Shown here: positions 8,094 to 16,216 of the stretch, in pieces
Numbering within the stretch: the stretch's first letter is position 1
How the letters are laid out: the number at the start of each line of letters is the position of its first letter
NCBI GenBank assembly: GCA_036677085.1
Contig: JAKFFI010000016.1
Span: 1-64,000, forward strand
Source: JAGPUQ01 sp036677085
Lineage (GTDB): Bacteria; Pseudomonadota; Gammaproteobacteria; Pseudomonadales; Porticoccaceae
Direction of reading: 5' to 3'
DNA: 64,000 bases
Position numbers and translations under genes: made by a program
The notes under the pieces: model-generated
What the model saw: the letters and a program-made list of their open reading frames with translations, nothing else
Told to the model about the DNA's origin: nothing
The model's database searches: none

Positions 8094-8687
8094 ATGTATA
8101 AAGAGCTGCTGTGGATCTTCACCCAACTCCCGGACGATTACACCGTCCTCGATACCGAAACCAGCGGACTCCCCGACGAAAACGGCCCACCGGATATCGT
8201 GACACTTGGCATTACCTTGGTGAGGCATCGAGAAATTGCAGAATCCGTCGAATTTAAAACACGGCCAAAAAAAAGCATTTCAGATGAAGCGCAGTCTATA
8301 CACGGCATTACCAACAAACAGGCTGCAGGATTTCATTCCTTTGACGCCCAATGGAACCAGATTCTCGAATACCTGAAAGATCAGCTCATCGTGATTCACA
8401 ACGCGAGTTTTGACTGGCCGATCCTCCTCGATCACGTCGCCCGATATGGATTGGCAATGCCGACAATACAAGGTGTGTTTTGCAGTCAGAAAGCAGCTAT
8501 TCCCTGGGCGCTGGCAATGAATATCTCGTGCAGTCCTCGAGGCCCATCGCTGGATACCTTGACGGATATGTTCGGCGTTGAAAACTTCAGAGACAAAGCG
8601 AACGGATTGCACGGGGCGGAGAGAGATAGCCGGCAAACTGCTCGAGTGGTGGAAACATTGCGACGAATCGGAGGTGGTTCGATATGA
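8094..8687 (+). CDS. DnaQ-like DEDDh 3'-5' exonuclease
   Basis: A 197-residue protein with all DEDDh exonuclease landmarks: ExoI D20 and E22 (VLDTETSGL), the SIHGIT motif near 68-73, ExoII D107 (IHNASFDWPIL), and ExoIII H173-x4-D178 (LHGAERD). It resembles the proofreading subunit of polymerase III and stand-alone DnaQ-like trimming nucleases. No polymerase-binding tail is evident. Starts at GTG 8085, ATG 8088 and ATG 8094 are all in frame; 8094 is chosen because GGAGG at 8081-8085 is ideally spaced from it. The ribosome site lies inside the toxin's last codons, so translation is probably coupled. Base composition is lower in GC than the flanks, suggesting separate acquisition. Confidence 0.85.
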   Translation: MYKELLWIFTQLPDDYTVLDTETSGLPDENGPPDIVTLGITLVRHREIAESVEFKTRPKKSISDEAQSIHGITNKQAAGFHSFDAQWNQILEYLKDQLIVIHNASFDWPILLDHVARYGLAMPTIQGVFCSQKAAIPWALAMNISCSPRGPSLDTLTDMFGVENFRDKANGLHGAERDSRQTARVVETLRRIGGGSI

Positions 8688-8777
8688 CGTACGTCCCTGT
8701 TCGAAAAATCAGACTTGGATCTTCCAATCAAGCATAAAATTGAAAGACCCAAGCCCAATTTTTAAAATGACCAAATC

Positions 8778-10598
8778 TCAAGAAATCTCCAACCCCGGCA
8801 TGCGATCTCCTTTTCGAAACTCTGCAATCTTGTCGAAATACAAATTGGCACCCATCATGCCGCCATAGGGCTGGTTGTGTCGGGCTCTGGGGTCGTGCTG
8901 GCCTTCGAGGTTGTAGTAGCCCGGCGTGCAGCCCGCACCACCCTGAGGTCCGCGGGCGGGGGTGCCGACAACTTCGGCGGACCATGCCTTTTCGGCTTCT
9001 TCCGTGGGCTCGACCCGCGTGATGTTGTGTTCCTCGAAGTACTTGACCAGATAAGCGATGTGCTTGGCGCCTTCATCGAGTCCATCGGGGTAGTTGGCGG
9101 TAAAGGAGGCCTGGCCGTTGCCGATGATGAAACAATTGGGAAAGCCGCGGCTGTGGATGCCGAACAGGGTTCTCATGCCGTCTTTCCATTTATCTTCCAG
9201 ACTCTGGCCGTCGACGCCGATCAGGTTGTAGCCGGCGCGGCGGGTGTAGTCGGTGCCCACCTCGAAGCCGGTGGCGAAAATCAGGCAGTCGACTTCGTAT
9301 TCGATGCCATCGACGACAACGCCTTTTTTGGTAATCAAGTCGACACCCCGGCCCTTGGTATCCACCAGCTTGACGTTGTCGCGATTGAAGGTGGGCAGGA
9401 AGCGGTCGTCCAGGCACGGGCGCTTGCACATGAAGGCATACCAGGGTTTCAAGGCCTCTGCGGTTTCCTTGTCCTTGACGATGTCATCGATTCTCTTGCG
9501 AATGTTTTCCATTTTCTCGAAATTGGACAATTCAAAAATCTCAACGATTTTTTCTCGCGGCACGTCCTTGCCGGCCTCGCGCATGCGACGGCGATAAATC
9601 TTGCCCATCTCCACCCAGGCGTCATCGAATTGATCGAGTTGATCGATCTCGCCACGGCGTCCGCCCCGGCCGGTCAGGATCGCGGTGAAGTCTTTCTGCC
9701 GCTGCTTTTGCCAGCCCGGTTTCAGGCTGGCCGCCCACTCCATGTCGGTGGGGTGATCGTTTCTGGGATCGACTCCCGATGGCGTACGCTGGAACACATA
9801 CAGTTGTTTTGCGCTTTCACCCAGATAAGACACACATTGCACGGCGGTGGCGCCGGTACCAATGATGCCGACCCGCTTGTCTTTCAGGCCGGTGAGGTTG
9901 CCACGGGCATTGCCGCCGGTGTAGTTGTAGTCCCAGCGGCTGGTATGGAAGGTGTGGCCCTTGAAGTCGCGGATGCCTGGAATCCCCGGCAGTTTCGGGC
10001 GGTTCAGTGGCCCGTTAACCATGATCACGAAACGCGCTTTCATCCTGTCATTGCGATCGGTATGAATCGTCCAGCGTCTGGTCTCTTCATCCCAGACCAT
10101 TTCCGTCACGCCCGTTTGCAGGCAGGCGTTGTCGTAGAGGCGGTAATGGGCGGCAATCCTGTGGCAGTGCTCGAGAATTTCCGGTGCATCGCAGAACTTG
10201 CGCGGCGGCATGTAATTGAGTTCTTCGAGCAGCGGCAGGTAGGTGTAGGCCTCGATATCACAGGCGGCACCGGGATAGCGGTTCCAGTACCAGGTGCCGC
10301 CGAAGTCAGCGCCTTTTTCGATCATGCGAATATCTTCGATACCGGCTTCCCGCATGCGCGCACCTGCCAACAGGCCGCCAAGGCCACCACCGATGATCGC
10401 CACCTCCACTTCGTCTTCCAGGGGGTCCCGAACAATGGGTTCTGCCACATAGGGGTCTTCAAGAAAATAGGAGAAATCACCCTTCATCTCCTGATATTGC
10501 TGGTTGCCGTCTGGACGCAGGCGCTTCTGTCTTTCTTCAGCATATTTTTGTCTCAAGGCAACGGGATCGAAGGCTTCTTGAGCAGCACTGGTACCCAT
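8778..10598 (-). CDS. Flavin-dependent (Baeyer-Villiger-type) monooxygenase
   Basis: A 606-residue flavoprotein with an FAD-binding Rossmann motif (GGGLGG, 70-75), a second dinucleotide-binding motif for NADPH (GTGATA, 247-252) and, between them, the Baeyer-Villiger fingerprint FKGHTFHTSRWD (212-223; FxGxxxHxxxW then D). The N-terminal extension of about 60 residues and total length fit steroid/cyclic-ketone type BVMOs. The predicted reaction inserts oxygen next to a ketone using O2 and NADPH; the substrate is unknown. It is transcribed alone on the minus strand, with a ribosome site (AAGGGGA) upstream of ATG 10598. With the Rieske remnant at 4150-4318 it suggests hydrocarbon or terpenoid catabolic cargo. 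Confidence 0.9.
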   Translation of the reverse strand: MGTSAAQEAFDPVALRQKYAEERQKRLRPDGNQQYQEMKGDFSYFLEDPYVAEPIVRDPLEDEVEVAIIGGGLGGLLAGARMREAGIEDIRMIEKGADFGGTWYWNRYPGAACDIEAYTYLPLLEELNYMPPRKFCDAPEILEHCHRIAAHYRLYDNACLQTGVTEMVWDEETRRWTIHTDRNDRMKARFVIMVNGPLNRPKLPGIPGIRDFKGHTFHTSRWDYNYTGGNARGNLTGLKDKRVGIIGTGATAVQCVSYLGESAKQLYVFQRTPSGVDPRNDHPTDMEWAASLKPGWQKQRQKDFTAILTGRGGRRGEIDQLDQFDDAWVEMGKIYRRRMREAGKDVPREKIVEIFELSNFEKMENIRKRIDDIVKDKETAEALKPWYAFMCKRPCLDDRFLPTFNRDNVKLVDTKGRGVDLITKKGVVVDGIEYEVDCLIFATGFEVGTDYTRRAGYNLIGVDGQSLEDKWKDGMRTLFGIHSRGFPNCFIIGNGQASFTANYPDGLDEGAKHIAYLVKYFEEHNITRVEPTEEAEKAWSAEVVGTPARGPQGGAGCTPGYYNLEGQHDPRARHNQPYGGMMGANLYFDKIAEFRKGDRMPGLEIS

Positions 10599-10604
10599 TT
10601 TTGA

Positions 10605-11006
10605 CGTCCCCTTAGTAAGAGAGTGAAAGAAGTATTGAACTGGATTATTGCCCTAATTAGGCCCTGAGAACAATGACTCGGGCTGAGTAAGAGCGTTGGC
10701 CATTGGCGGCAGGCTGATAAATCGGACTGTAGTTGACTTCCCCCCGCCTTTGAGTGGCACAACGCTCATGCTGTTGCCGGTCGACGAAAGCCGATCGGCC
10801 GAGCCGATGGAGTTGGCGCGCGGTGGTGGATGCCAATGTGATCCTGAGTCAGCGCTTTTGCCCCGCAGTGACGGGCGACCAGTACGATCAGGGGTGGGAC
10901 AGAAGGGCAGACTGCGCGGAGGGTCGTCGCGGATCTCGGCGAAGGGAGGGGAGCGCCCCGGCCGGGTCAGCCGGGGACAGACTCCTTTCCCGGGGGGGGG
11001 ATGGAT
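10605..11006. other. Intergenic between monooxygenase and 5'-nucleotidase
   Basis: About 400 bases with no convincing gene. It holds a 10-bp palindrome near the monooxygenase start (10652-10661) and a GC-rich hairpin (CCCCGGC, 7-base loop, GCCGGGG) near 10960-10980, just past the 5'-nucleotidase end, without a clear T-run. Confidence 0.4.
10652..10661. promoter_or_regulatory. Possible operator for the monooxygenase gene
   Basis: CCTAATTAGG is a perfect 10-bp palindrome about 55 bases upstream of the monooxygenase start codon. No regulator gene is adjacent, so the role is a guess. Confidence 0.25.
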
Positions 11007-12809
11007 TCAGGGCGCAGCAGTGATGCGTCCCTCGATTGCCGCGCTGAAGGGTTGCGTCAGTCCTTCGACGTAATTCACCAGGGCGTCCAGGTCCACCGGA
11101 CCCACCGTGCGCTCAGTGCTCTGTGTCAGTACTGTGAAATTGTCGCCGCCGCCGGCCATGAAGCTGTTCACCGTGAGGCTGTAGTTGGCGGCGGGGTTGA
11201 GGAGAACACCATTGACGCGGATGCTGGCCGGATCGACGCGGTTGTCGGCGAAGCCCACGCCGTTCTCGTGCCAGGTGTAGCTGAGCCCCGAGGTTTTCAT
11301 CACCCGCGCAAACGGCTGGCCGCTCCACTGCTGATCCAGCAGTTCGATCAGTTGGGCGCCGGTGAGCGTCATCCGCACCAGATCGTTGTTGAACGGCTGA
11401 ACAGTAAACAGCTCGCCCCAGGTCACCTCACCCGCGGCGATATCGGCGCGGATGCCGCCCGGATTCATCAGCGCGATTTCGGTCCCCATGGCTGCGCGCT
11501 GTGCATCGGCGATGAAATTGCCAAGTGCCGATTCCCCCGCCACGGACTCGGTGCGGGTAATGTCACCGGCGGCGGTGCCGATCACCCGGTTCACGAGCGG
11601 TGCCACGGTTTGGGCGGCGGCGGCGACCAGCTCGACCATTTCCGGGTCCGGCGTCAGACCCGGGCCTTCGTCGCCCCAGGTGGTGACGATGCGCGCGGAT
11701 TTCTGGACCACATCCCGGGTCGCGGGGTCGATCGCCACCTCGATATCGCCATAGGCGGTGCTGGCCGAGAACGCCTGGGTCACCAGGATGGGTATCCGAT
11801 TGTGGTTCTCCACCAGGGCGTTGGTGAAACCGTGGGCGTGGCCCGAGATCACGATGTCCACCTCGTCGTCGAGGCGGCTCACGATCTCGCCGATGGCGCC
11901 GTCCAGCACCACCGACTCGGCCGGCGTCGGCTCGGTGGACGACGGTGTCTGGCGCGTGCCCTGATGGATGGCGACCACCAGCGCGTGCACGCCGCGCTGC
12001 TTCAGACGCGCCGCCTCGGCGTTGATCGCGTCGGCTTCATCCAGGAACCGGAGCCCCGCCACCCCACTCGGGGTGACAATGGTGGGCGTCTCCTTGAGTA
12101 CTGCACCGATAAAGCCCACCGGGATGCCGCGGACACGTTTCACCACCGAGGGCGGCAGCAGGGGCTCGCCGGTGTCGGCCCGGACCACGTTGGCGCTCAC
12201 CATGGGATAGCGCGCGCCCCGCCAGGGATCCTCCAGAAAGGGGCCTTCGGCATGATTGCCTCCGTCGAGCAGGCGCAGGAGCTCATCCGTGCCTTCATCG
12301 AATTCATGGTTGCCCAAGGTCCCCACCAGATTGCACCGCGGATCCAACCGGAAACGGTAATTGCAATGGCGGTTGGCCAACAGATTCAGAAAACTGATCG
12401 AGGGCTCGTCCTGGAGCAGGGCCGAGACCGGCGGGCTGGCACCGACATGATCGCCGGCATGGACCAGAATGGCGCCGTCCTCGGCCGTCTCCGCGGCAAC
12501 TTCCAGGTAGGAGGCCAGCACCGCGGCACCCCCTGCGGGGCGTCCGCCCAGCAGGCGCGGCTCCAGCTGGCCGTGGAAATCATTGATGCCGAGCAGCTTG
12601 AAGCGAACCCAGGACTTGGGATCGCCCGCGCGCGGATCGCGCCAATGCACCTGTCGCGCAGCCGCGGCCCGGTCGCGGACGCTGTCTGCGCCCTCTTCCA
12701 ACCCGTGCTGATGGGAATCGGCCGGCCCCGCGCTCGCAAGCCCTGCGCCCAGACAGCCGGCGACCAGCAGGGTCGCGGGTATCACTTTCCGCAACATTGA
12801 CATGGACAT
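11007..12809 (-). CDS. Periplasmic 5'-nucleotidase / cyclic phosphodiesterase family
   Basis: A 600-residue UshA-type metallophosphoesterase. The order is a signal peptide (about 1-27, ending LASAG), a calcineurin-like catalytic domain with metal-ligand motifs INDFHGQLEPR, HAGDHVGASPP, LGNHEFDEG and SGHAHG, then a C-terminal 5'-nucleotidase domain (about 380-560) with the NPGGIRADI and AGGGDNF substrate motifs. It releases phosphate and nucleosides from nucleotides in the periplasm. The ATG at 12809 has a GGGAGG ribosome site 6 bases upstream; later ATGs at 12803 and 12797 are less well placed. It appears monocistronic. Confidence 0.92.
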   Translation of the reverse strand: MSMSMLRKVIPATLLVAGCLGAGLASAGPADSHQHGLEEGADSVRDRAAAARQVHWRDPRAGDPKSWVRFKLLGINDFHGQLEPRLLGGRPAGGAAVLASYLEVAAETAEDGAILVHAGDHVGASPPVSALLQDEPSISFLNLLANRHCNYRFRLDPRCNLVGTLGNHEFDEGTDELLRLLDGGNHAEGPFLEDPWRGARYPMVSANVVRADTGEPLLPPSVVKRVRGIPVGFIGAVLKETPTIVTPSGVAGLRFLDEADAINAEAARLKQRGVHALVVAIHQGTRQTPSSTEPTPAESVVLDGAIGEIVSRLDDEVDIVISGHAHGFTNALVENHNRIPILVTQAFSASTAYGDIEVAIDPATRDVVQKSARIVTTWGDEGPGLTPDPEMVELVAAAAQTVAPLVNRVIGTAAGDITRTESVAGESALGNFIADAQRAAMGTEIALMNPGGIRADIAAGEVTWGELFTVQPFNNDLVRMTLTGAQLIELLDQQWSGQPFARVMKTSGLSYTWHENGVGFADNRVDPASIRVNGVLLNPAANYSLTVNSFMAGGGDNFTVLTQSTERTVGPVDLDALVNYVEGLTQPFSAAIEGRITAAP

Positions 12810-12969
12810 GGTGTGCCTCCCTCGTAGGTGTGGACCGCAGGACCGAGGATGGCCAAGAGTTGTGCCAGGACGTTGACGAGCGGGTTACAGCGGGGTGACG
12901 GCGGTGGGAGCGGTGTCGTTGCGCAGACCGCCCGGCGGGGCGCCACGATCTACCGGCGGGCCCGGGCGC

Positions 12970-13029
12970 CGGCATATCGCCGGTGGTTCATTACATTTCC
13001 GGGAAACTGCCGGCGACGATTGAGTGGGA
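12970..13029 (+). repeat. guaA 3'-end-like sequence (candidate right attachment site)
   Basis: It matches guaA 201-260 at 51 of 60 positions without gaps, with an identical 21-base core at 13009-13029. In frame it reads GISPVVHYISGKLPATIEWE, the GuaA C-terminus. After the core the stop codon is changed (TAC). It fits a displaced original guaA end on the right side of an integrated element. Confidence 0.65.
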
Positions 13030-13850
13030 ATACGCCGGCGCGCTCGGGGTCTACCGACGTCTTGCGGAACCAGGTAAGACCAACGGATCCCGGCGCGAGC
13101 TTCGGGCTAGCGCACTCATCGACCGCTTTGACCGCTGCCCACGATGAAACCTTCGACCGGCAAGTTGCCGCACCGGAAGCGGCCGATATGGATGGATCGC
13201 GCGTCAACTTCGGGGCGACGGGCCGCCGGGAAAGAGGATGCTGAAAGGGCCGCACGAGCCAGGGTGGCTGTTATTGATTTGAAAGGTAGTTTTTTAGCGC
13301 TAGGGGGTTCCGAAAGGCAAATAATTTCTCCACAGGCTAAAGTGTATAAACTATGCCTTATTATCTGTATAAGACAATTTTTTTCAATGATAAGTATAAA
13401 ATAATAACGCTTAAGCTAATTTTATTAGCTACTTCCAGGATAAGTTGCCAGTGCGCTCTCTCCGGATTCGATTGCCGCTGATTTTGCACAGCAACTGGCG
13501 GAAGGTTGGCTGCTCGCAGCCATCAAGGGCGGGGTTAAGCTCAAGCATTCGATGTTTGCGCCAGATGGCCGTCAAGCGTTTGCGGCAGCGATGGAAAGAA
13601 GGGCGGCGGGAAGGCTTTGGGCTTTGCTCCAGTGGACGAGATCCCACCCTTCTGGTGAGAGGGTTGGCGTTGAAGGTTTGCCTGGCGGACATTGGCAGAT
13701 GAGGGTAGCAATGAAAAGAATCACGGCCTTTGATTCGAGCCACAATAACAGTTGGTTAAGAGATTATTTTATCCTTGGATCCGGCCGTATCCCGGGTGTT
13801 GTTTTGGTGTAGTGATGGATGATATTCTGGCTCAAATTGAGGTTATAGAC

Positions 13851-13868
13851 CAAAGTAAATCTACTTTG
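13851..13868. promoter_or_regulatory. Palindrome upstream of the HipB-like gene
   Basis: CAAAGTA-AATC-TACTTTG is a perfect 7-bp inverted repeat about 90 bases upstream of the HTH gene at 13956. It is a reasonable autoregulatory operator candidate for an Xre/HipB-type repressor. Confidence 0.35.
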
Positions 13869-13955
13869 TCCAACCATCGCCGGTGATTTAGGGTCAAGTG
13901 AAGTAGAAAACCGGCGCGATGCCGACCACATTTAAAACCGCAAAACAATTACCTT

Positions 13956-14603
13956 ATGGCCAAAAAAACAGCTCCCCTGCTCCCGTCCACCGACGCACTG
14001 CTGCGCCAGTTCAGTGACCGCCTGCGCTTGGCGCGGCTGCGGCGCCGGCTGCCTGCGAAGCAGGTGGCTGAAGCGGCCGGGATGTCGCCGATGACGTTGC
14101 GGAGCCTGGAGCGGGGTGGTTCGGGCGTAACCATCGGCGCGTACCTGGCGGTGATGCAGGTGCTGGGCATCGAGGATGATCTCGACTTGCTCGCCCAGGC
14201 AGACCCGGTGGGGCGGCAGTTGCAGGACGCGCGGTTACCCGCGAGCCGACCGGTGGCGCGTGCGCAGGCGAAAACTGCGCCGCTCCGCGAGCATGGCGCG
14301 GATCCCACAAGTGATGGCGTGGCGCAGTTACGGCGCTTGATCAACGCAGTGCCGGAAGACCAATGGCGTCGCTTGTTTGAGTCGCTCGACCAAACCCAGG
14401 TAGCCGGCGTGCGTAGAGATCCGGCTGCTCAAGGTCAAACCGGGCAAGCGGCGCAACCGGATGCTGCTGCGATCACCCTGCCACCGCAGGCGACCTTTGA
14501 TTGGCTGGATGCGCCGGCAAGTGACCTAAAAATGCTGGTAAAACCCGCTCGGGAAGTACGGCGCAAGGTTGAGAAGGCAGCGGGCGCACGGGTCAAAACC
14601 TGA
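13956..14603 (+). CDS. HipB-like Xre-family HTH protein, no HipA partner
   Basis: A 215-residue protein. Residues about 10-95 form the HipB-type Xre DNA-binding domain (LLRQFSDRLRLARLRRRL, QVAEAAGMSPMTLRSLERG, then GAYLAVMQVLGIEDDLDLLA and DPVGRQLQDARL). Such proteins normally precede a HipA kinase toxin, whose gene follows immediately; none is present here. The remaining 120 residues (including VAQLRRLINAVPEDQWRRLFESL and a Lys/Arg-rich C-terminus) are not part of HipB. There is no obvious ribosome site before ATG 13956, so the mRNA may be leaderless or the start misplaced. It could act as an orphan repressor or be the leftover half of a toxin-antitoxin pair. Confidence 0.7.
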   Translation: MAKKTAPLLPSTDALLRQFSDRLRLARLRRRLPAKQVAEAAGMSPMTLRSLERGGSGVTIGAYLAVMQVLGIEDDLDLLAQADPVGRQLQDARLPASRPVARAQAKTAPLREHGADPTSDGVAQLRRLINAVPEDQWRRLFESLDQTQVAGVRRDPAAQGQTGQAAQPDAAAITLPPQATFDWLDAPASDLKMLVKPAREVRRKVEKAAGARVKT

Positions 14604-14769
14604 TCGACGCACTGAGCGCCGAAACGGCCGTGATATCGGCATGCGCAATGCCCGGGCCAGCGATACCGGGCGATGAACAAATTCGCGGACAGTTGCGGGC
14701 GGAAGCGGTATGTTGGCGCGCCGCATGGGGCGTTCCTGCTGCAGGAGCCGCGATAATGGAGCCGCGATA

Positions 14770-14982
14770 ATGAAAGTGGTGCTGATGCTGTTTGCGTTGA
14801 TGGTGCCGGCTTATCTGCTGATGTGTCAGCGTCAGACCGGTCCGGATCCCGCCGAAAAGGGTCTGCCGATTTACCAGAACGAGTTGAACAAGGCCAAAGG
14901 CGTCGAGGCCATGCTCAAGCAGGGTGTCGATCAGCGCGAAACCAAAATGCAGGAGCAGCTGGAGGGCGCTGATTCACCGTAG
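14770..14982 (+). CDS. Small single-pass membrane or secreted protein, unknown function
   Basis: A 70-residue protein with a hydrophobic N-terminus (VVLMLFALMVPAYLLMC, residues 3-19) followed by a charged, helix-prone tail (LNKAKGVEAMLKQGVDQRETKMQEQLEG). The Cys at 19 does not fit a strong lipobox, so a membrane anchor is more likely. A 14-base tandem duplication (GGAGCCGCGATAAT) places two ATGs, 14756 and 14770; only 14770 gives this protein, and the GGAG at 14759-14762 serves as its ribosome site. I do not recognise a family. Confidence 0.5.
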   Translation: MKVVLMLFALMVPAYLLMCQRQTGPDPAEKGLPIYQNELNKAKGVEAMLKQGVDQRETKMQEQLEGADSP

Positions 14983-15152
14983 CGGAACCATCGCTGTGGT
15001 GTGCGCCGGTCACGGATTTTGCCGGCGGGCTCGACTGCGCGGGCTTGCATCCAGCGGCGGGCGGAGCGTAAGTTAAATCTCCGGCCAGGATGGCCGGTTG
15101 CGCCGCGTTGATGCCAACGCGGCAGACGGATACTACATGGAGGTGTGTACGC

Positions 15153-15695
15153 ATGGACAGGCGTGCAACGGGCTTCACTCTGCTCGAAATGCTGGTCACT
15201 CTGATGCTGCTCGCGGTGCTGACTGCCGCGGCGGCACCTTCCTTTCGCGATCTTCTGCAAGGCAATCTCGCGGCGGCGCACGCTGAGGCGCTGATGACCT
15301 CGCTCACGCTGGCGCGCAGCGAAGCGATCAAGCGCAATCTGCGGGTTACGTTGTGCAAGTCGGCCGACGGCGTGATTTGCACAACGGCGGGCGACTGGGC
15401 GCAAGGCTGGCTTGTATTCGTTGATCGCGACAGCGACGGCACGCTTGACGCGGGTGAGGGGGTGTTGCGGACACAGGCGGCACTTCCCGGCGAGTTTACC
15501 CTGAACAACAGCAACGCCCGCGACTGGTACGCGTATCGTCCGGATGGGTCGGCGGCGAGTTCCGGAGGATTGGTGACGGGAACCTTTCGCGTCTGTCCCC
15601 CAACCGGTGATTCTTCACGCGCGCGTCGCGTGGTCACCAACATCACCGGGCGGCCCCAGGTCCGGCTGGGGATCGGAACCCTGCGTTGTCCCTGA
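15153..15695 (+). CDS. FimT/GspH-family type IV minor pseudopilin
   Basis: A 180-residue protein with a prepilin leader MDRRATG and the cleavage-site motif G-FTLLEML (Glu at +5), a hydrophobic helix of about 20 residues (LVTLMLLAVLTAAAAPSF) and a FimT/GspH C-terminal domain with two Cys pairs. Such proteins prime or decorate type IV pili and can take part in DNA uptake. ATG 15153 has GGAGGTG 8 bases upstream. No other pilus gene is nearby, so it is an orphan locus. It ends 6 bases before the convergent Rrf2 gene. Confidence 0.85.
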   Translation: MDRRATGFTLLEMLVTLMLLAVLTAAAAPSFRDLLQGNLAAAHAEALMTSLTLARSEAIKRNLRVTLCKSADGVICTTAGDWAQGWLVFVDRDSDGTLDAGEGVLRTQAALPGEFTLNNSNARDWYAYRPDGSAASSGGLVTGTFRVCPPTGDSSRARRVVTNITGRPQVRLGIGTLRCP

Positions 15696-15701
15696 CCGGG
15701 A

Positions 15702-16166
15702 TCAGGCCGGCGTCCGCGGTGCCAGTAGTTCGCGCAGCGGCGGGGGAACATGGGTGTCGTGACGACCGAACCGGCTGAGATCCGCGAGCGTGGTCCGTTC
15801 CAGTACCTGCATCACGATGGCATTCACTCCCGGCCAGCGATCCGCCAGTTCGCACTGACCCGCGATATCGCACTGGCCGTGCTCGCTGGAGCAGGTGGTG
15901 AGCGCCGGACGACCTTCCAGAGCGGTGATGGCATCGGCGAGGCTGATGGCGTCGGGGGCGCGGGCAAGCAGATAGCCGCCCAGCGGGCCGCGTTTGGAAA
16001 GTACCAATCCGGCTTCGATAAGGAAGCGCATCACCTTGCGCACGGTCGGCAGTGGAACGTGCGTGAGTTCCGACAGGGTTTCCATGGACAGGCGCGCGGG
16101 TCGCACACGGCCCAAGTGGTGCAGGATCAGCACCCCGTAATCGGCGAGACGTCCCACTTTCAGCAT
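15702..16166 (-). CDS. Rrf2-family regulator of SUF Fe-S assembly
   Basis: A 154-residue Rrf2/IscR-like regulator. The winged-helix DNA-binding part is at about 1-70 (LADYGVLILHHLG, LPTVRKVMRFLIEAGLV, SKRGPLGGYLLARAP). The Fe-S-binding loop has three cysteines, C92, C99 and C105, spaced C-x6-C-x5-C, close to IscR. It is divergent from the suf operon, and a palindrome overlapping the suf promoter lies between them (16217-16227). The likely role is to sense Fe-S status and repress suf when clusters are abundant. This type is annotated as SUF system Fe-S assembly regulator in gammaproteobacteria. Confidence 0.88.
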   Translation of the reverse strand: MLKVGRLADYGVLILHHLGRVRPARLSMETLSELTHVPLPTVRKVMRFLIEAGLVLSKRGPLGGYLLARAPDAISLADAITALEGRPALTTCSSEHGQCDIAGQCELADRWPGVNAIVMQVLERTTLADLSRFGRHDTHVPPPLRELLAPRTPA

Positions 16167-16216
16167 GGCGAATTTTCCGGTTCCGTGCAGTTGCGGATCA
16201 ATTGTATACCTGTGGA

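Larger units (their letters stand above)
12810..13955. other. Gene-poor island edge with guaA-like remnant and AT-rich block
   Basis: About 1.1 kb without a convincing gene. It contains the guaA-end-like sequence at 12970-13029. An AT-rich block at about 13275-13440 includes an AGCTAAT-TTT-ATTAGCT hairpin, and a second AT-rich stretch lies at about 13710-13950. Short open frames at 13445-13812 have no recognisable similarity. The composition contrasts sharply with the GC-rich core. Confidence 0.5.

Noticed and set aside
8877..10604. A 575-codon open frame antisense to the monooxygenase
   Set aside because: It mirrors the codon structure of the monooxygenase and carries no recognisable domain.
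10754..11023. A possible PIN-domain-like frame (VVDANVIL)
   Set aside because: Only one short motif-like match, no further acidic residues in order, and no ribosome binding site.
11001..12800. A 599-codon open frame antisense to the 5'-nucleotidase
   Set aside because: The minus-strand gene has a signal peptide, ribosome site and complete metal motifs; this frame has none.
13330..13345. A DnaA-box-like TTCTCCACA in the AT-rich island-edge block
   Set aside because: It breaks the TTWTNCACA consensus at position 3 and stands alone.
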